Shown: in pieces, positions 60,975 to 64,000 of the stretch
Numbering within the stretch: position 1 is the stretch's first letter
Layout of the letters: each line of letters begins with the position of its first letter
Assembly (NCBI GenBank): GCA_022821805.1
Contig: JAJECX010000025.1
Span: forward strand, 241,189 to 305,188
From: Anaerolineae bacterium
GTDB taxonomy: Bacteria > Chloroflexota > Anaerolineae > Aggregatilineales > Phototrophicaceae
Length of the DNA: 64,000 nt
Reading direction: 5' to 3'
Notes under the pieces: model-generated
Told to the model about the DNA's origin: nothing
Seen by the model: only the letters and a program-made list of their open reading frames with translations
Database searches by the model: none
Position numbers and translations under genes: made by a program

Positions 60975-60980
60975 TATAAT
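60975..60980 (+). promoter_or_regulatory. Candidate -10 box for the methyltransferase/ATPase pair
   Basis: TATAAT in an AT-rich stretch (TTCATATAATTCTATA), 33 bases before the methyltransferase ATG. TTGGTC at 60954-60959 could be a -35 but the spacer is only 15. The sharp rise in AT here marks the left boundary of the lower-GC segment. Confidence 0.4.
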
Positions 60981-61013
60981 TCTATATCGCTTGGAATAAC
61001 CTTCAGTTGGCGT

Positions 61014-62300
61014 ATGCTACGATTTCTCGATCTATTTGCTGGGCTTGGCGGTTTCCACTTAGCTTTGAAGAGCCTCGGTTGCGACTGCGTATTCGCTAGT
61101 GAGATAGACGAAGAATTGCGGCAACTTTACCGCCAGAATTTCGGCATACTGCCTGAAGGTGACATTCGCTCGGTTCCTGTCGAAGCAATCCCCGAACATG
61201 ACATCCTCTGTGCTGGTTTTCCATGCCAGCCATTTTCAAAAGCGGGCGATCAGAAAGGCTTTGAATGTCCACAGTGGGGAAATCTATTTGACAACGTGAT
61301 TGATATTCTTTGGCATCACTCTCCTCGTTACTTCATGCTGGAAAACGTCGCGAACCTTCAAAAACATAATAATGAGAAGACATGGCGGGACATGAAGAGA
61401 CGACTTGAAGGAGTCGGCTATCAAGTTCGCGAAAGAAAGCTGTCCCCCCATAGATTTGGCGTACCACAAATTAGAGAGCGAATGTTCATTGTAGGCAGTC
61501 GAACAGGGCTAGATCATTTTACGTGGCCGGATGGGAATTCAAACAGCGGTGTGACCATTCGCGATATCCTGGACAAGCACCCTCGACAGGCTCGACCGAT
61601 TTCTGATCAGGTACATAAGATCCTTGAAGTGTGGCAGGAGTTTCTTGAGCTATATCCAACTGACGAGCAATTGCCGTCATTTCCAATTTGGACGATGGAG
61701 TTTGGGGCCACTTATCCTTACGAAAACACTACGCCTTATGCGAGTAGTCTCAACGAGTTGCAGTCCTATAGCGGCAGTCACGGAATTGGTCTTCAGGGTT
61801 TGTCAACTATTGAAATTATGAGCTACTTACCGTCACATGCGCGCCGCAAGCAGGAGAAATTCCCGGCTTGGAAAGTCAACTATATTCGACAAAATCGTGA
61901 GCTTTATGCGAGAAATAAGTCATGGCTGGACAGGTGGTTGCCGAAGATTAAGCAATTTCCGCCCAGCTTCCAAAAACTTGAGTGGAACTGTAAAGGTGAA
62001 CAGCGACATATCTGGGATTACATTATTCAGATCAGGGCGTCGGGCGTGCGAGTAAAACGACCGGTGACATCACCTTCACTGGTGTCTATGACCACCACTC
62101 AGATACCAATAGTGGGTTGGGAACGCAGATACATGACTATGCGAGAGAGTCTGCGGCTCCAAAGTATGGACGAATTGACGCACGTACCCTCAACTCTTGG
62201 ACGACAGATCAAGGCGATAGGCAACGCTGTAAACGTAGATGTAGCGCAGAAAGTTGCCCACGCACTCATAAAGAATGATGAGAATGGTAGACAAACTTAG
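61014..62300 (+). CDS. DNA (cytosine-5) methyltransferase
   Basis: A 428-residue C5 methyltransferase. Motif I LDLFAGLGGFHLAL (5-18), motif IV GFPCQPFSKAGDQKG with nucleophile Cys71, motif VI ENV (110-112), motif VIII QIRERMFIVGSR (152-163) and a C-terminal motif X IKAIGNAVNVDVAQK near 400. A variable target-recognition region lies between about 170 and 380. Its codons and base composition (about half GC by a sample count) differ from the GC-rich neighbours, indicating transfer. Its end overlaps the ATPase gene. No restriction nuclease gene is in view. Confidence 0.93.
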   Translation: MLRFLDLFAGLGGFHLALKSLGCDCVFASEIDEELRQLYRQNFGILPEGDIRSVPVEAIPEHDILCAGFPCQPFSKAGDQKGFECPQWGNLFDNVIDILWHHSPRYFMLENVANLQKHNNEKTWRDMKRRLEGVGYQVRERKLSPHRFGVPQIRERMFIVGSRTGLDHFTWPDGNSNSGVTIRDILDKHPRQARPISDQVHKILEVWQEFLELYPTDEQLPSFPIWTMEFGATYPYENTTPYASSLNELQSYSGSHGIGLQGLSTIEIMSYLPSHARRKQEKFPAWKVNYIRQNRELYARNKSWLDRWLPKIKQFPPSFQKLEWNCKGEQRHIWDYIIQIRASGVRVKRPVTSPSLVSMTTTQIPIVGWERRYMTMRESLRLQSMDELTHVPSTLGRQIKAIGNAVNVDVAQKVAHALIKNDENGRQT

Positions 62301-63840
62301 TAACGAAACCATAGACATTAGACCGGCTGTCAGCATTCTGTCAGTGCTTCGGCACCTGAATTACAAGCCGTGGTATGCGATGGCGGAATTCGTCGACAAC
62401 GCCATTCAAAGTTATCTCGACAACAGAGATTCTCTGGAAAGTTTACACGGGCCATCATACAGACTCAAAGTCGATATCAGTCTTGATTCGTTTGACAATG
62501 GTCGAATCTCAATACGCGACAATGCTGCTGGTATTCATGAGAGTGAATATGAGCGTGCGTTCCGTCCTGCTGCTGTTCCGCCCAATAGTTCAGGTTTAAG
62601 CGAATTCGGCATGGGTATGAAAAGCGCGGCCTGTTGGTTTGCTAATCGCTGGTCGGTTCGAACTTCGGCACTTGGCGAATCTTTTGAGAGGGCTGTGTCC
62701 TTCGACGTAGATAGGATCGTATACGACAATCTCGAAGAGTTGTTGGTCAATATTAGTCCAGCCGGTGAGGAAAGTCACTTTACTGAAGTCACACTAATTG
62801 ACCTACACAAGAAACCACAAGGTCGCACCATTGGAAAGATAAAGCGCCATCTTGCTAGCATATACAGAATGTTTATTAGAAAGGGACTGATTGAACTTAC
62901 GTTCGACGGCGAACTGCTAATCTATCCAGAACCGAAGATCTTGTGCGCCCCATATTTCAAAGATGTCACACTTGAGGAGATTCTTTGGAAGAAGGACATT
63001 GATTTTGACTTTGGACGCGGGCTTGAAGTTCATGGATTTGCTGCGCTACTTGAAACCGGTAGCGTTTCAGGTGCAGGCTTTTCCTTATTCAGGAATTCTC
63101 GTGTGATTGAGGGAAGTGGAGATGACGGATACCGGCCGGAGTACATCTTTAAGAAATCAAATAGCTATACGTATCAAAGGCTATTCGGTGAACTGCACTT
63201 AGTTGGATTTGATGTAAGCCACACAAAAGACGGATTCCGATGGGAAGAAAACGAAGAAGTGTTTTTGGAACTTCTGAAAGAGCATCTTGAAGAGGAGCCC
63301 ATTTCTCTTATATCTCAGGCAGAAGGTCATCGCAAACGACCAACGAAGGATGAATTAAAGAAAGCGGCAGAATTCGCAAGCAAGAGGACAGCTGAGAACC
63401 TAGAGCAAACTTTGCCTCCAGTGCTAGCCCCCGCGCTAGAGGCACTGCCGGACCATTCACCAGTACCGCAAGAGCTACCCGCTAGAACACTCTCGTCCAA
63501 ACGAGTTATCGATCTCATCATCAAAAATGAAAACTGGCGTATTGTTCTCGAACTAACAAACGATCCAGCCATCGGTGACTGGATTGAACTGTGTGATCAC
63601 TTGGTCGCCGATTATCCGCATAGTGAAGATATGAGAGTTATAGGGATACGCCTTTCGCTAGTTCACCCCTTCATGACAAGATTTGCAGGTACAGATGATG
63701 AAAAAATCGAGGGGCTGCTTCGAGTGGCGGTGGCGATTGTGTTGGCAGAAATAATAGCCCGAAGCAGTGGAGTTAAGTACGCGGGAACTTTCAAGCGATT
63801 CATAAACAGTCTTCTTAGGGACGCGCTTTCACAACCTTAG
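62275..63840 (+). CDS. MutL/MORC-type GHKL ATPase associated with restriction-modification
   Basis: A 521-residue GHKL ATPase. Motif I AEFVDNA (Glu38, Asp41, Asn42), motif II IRDNAAGI (near 80-87), motif III GLSEFGMGMKSA (near 107-118), then TEVTLIDL as the fourth region. SHTKDGFRWEE near 320 matches the S5-fold domain that follows the ATPase in MORC-like proteins. A proline-rich linker (about 385-410) leads to a C-terminal region of about 110 residues that I do not recognise. It overlaps the methyltransferase gene by 26 bases (other ATGs at 62278 and 62284). Such ATPases occur in modification gene clusters; role here is inferred. Confidence 0.85.
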   Translation: MMRMVDKLSNETIDIRPAVSILSVLRHLNYKPWYAMAEFVDNAIQSYLDNRDSLESLHGPSYRLKVDISLDSFDNGRISIRDNAAGIHESEYERAFRPAAVPPNSSGLSEFGMGMKSAACWFANRWSVRTSALGESFERAVSFDVDRIVYDNLEELLVNISPAGEESHFTEVTLIDLHKKPQGRTIGKIKRHLASIYRMFIRKGLIELTFDGELLIYPEPKILCAPYFKDVTLEEILWKKDIDFDFGRGLEVHGFAALLETGSVSGAGFSLFRNSRVIEGSGDDGYRPEYIFKKSNSYTYQRLFGELHLVGFDVSHTKDGFRWEENEEVFLELLKEHLEEEPISLISQAEGHRKRPTKDELKKAAEFASKRTAENLEQTLPPVLAPALEALPDHSPVPQELPARTLSSKRVIDLIIKNENWRIVLELTNDPAIGDWIELCDHLVADYPHSEDMRVIGIRLSLVHPFMTRFAGTDDEKIEGLLRVAVAIVLAEIIARSSGVKYAGTFKRFINSLLRDALSQP

Positions 63841-63860
63841 CCTATGGATGCTCGCAATGA

Positions 63861-64000
63861 CTAGGTGTATGGTCCAGCAGTGAGATGGTTCGGCTCAGCA
63901 TGAAAGTTTTCCGGGTTTTCCCGCCAGCGATCGCAGATAAACTCGTAGGGACTTCGCCCCTGCAATGTCTTGAGCCGTTTGGCAAAGTTGTAGGCTTGGA
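63861..64000 (-). CDS. IS481-family transposase, C-terminal part (runs off the window)
   Basis: The last 46 codons, read on the minus strand, give AYNFAKRLKTLQGRSPYEF ... CDRWRENPENF ... HLTAGPYT and a stop at 63863-63861. This is the conserved C-terminus of IS481/IS3-like DDE transposases (YNxxRxHxALxGxTPxE-type end). Its stop is only 20 bases beyond the ATPase stop, so the insertion sequence end must lie within or at the edge of the ATPase gene's 3' end. Confidence 0.8.
   Translation of the reverse strand, partial: QAYNFAKRLKTLQGRSPYEFICDRWRENPENFHAEPNHLTAGPYT

Noticed and set aside
61014..62300. A complete type II restriction-modification system
   Set aside because: Only the methyltransferase is recognisable; the adjacent gene is a GHKL ATPase and not a nuclease.

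Overview
This 64-kb window is GC-rich (about 60% by eye) and densely coded. It is a carbohydrate-scavenging region of a free-living or host-associated bacterium. Gene content (many CUT1, CUT2 and Opp-type sugar ABC systems, Sec or Tat binding proteins without a lipobox, GH2/GH29/GH116 enzymes, a TM287/288-type exporter pair) and families of short palindromic intergenic repeats fit Chloroflexota best. That is an inference; there is no rRNA or tRNA in the window to anchor it.

Layout. 0.2-2.1 kb: ribose-type permease and ATPase. 2.5-9.2 kb (minus): binding protein, two permeases, GH116 glycosidase, polysaccharide deacetylase. 9.6-21.4 kb (plus): binding protein, two permeases, MsmK-type ATPase, then aldolase, Ldh2 dehydrogenase, isomerase, zinc dehydrogenase, BKACE enzyme, lactonase-like amidohydrolase and GH29 fucosidase, which together read as a fucose-like sugar catabolic operon. 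21.7-33.4 kb: a divergent oligosaccharide Opp locus with a GH2 enzyme on each arm. 33.5-41.4 kb (minus): a second Opp locus with two Tat-exported binding proteins and a fused OppDF. 41.5-48.7 kb (minus): two-subunit Dha-type kinase, ribose-type transporter, LacD-like aldolase, aldo/keto reductase and a CoA transferase. 49-53.4 kb: two tandem MFS carriers and a binding protein made of two tandem copies of the same domain. 53.7-56.9 kb: PFK-like kinase, ROK kinase, aldo/keto reductase. 57.1-60.9 kb: heterodimeric ABC exporter. 61.0-63.8 kb: a lower-GC insert with a C5 cytosine methyltransferase and an overlapping MutL/MORC-type GHKL ATPase, abutting an IS481-family transposase that runs off the right edge.

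Together the genes describe uptake of oligosaccharides by several binding-protein systems, hydrolysis by glycosidases, and oxidation, aldol cleavage or kinase steps. A hairpin or palindromic repeat lies immediately downstream of all six binding-protein genes, suggesting a common way of raising binding-protein expression over permease expression.

The most unusual signal is intergenic. A 22-bp module (core GGTC-AGTGTCTACGC-GACC) occurs at ten loci, each time dropped cleanly into another palindromic repeat. At several loci removing exactly the module restores a sequence seen uninterrupted elsewhere in the window. At three loci a second module is nested inside the first at the same position, and the 4-bp terminal inverted repeat shows compensatory changes. 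I do not recognise this as a described element.
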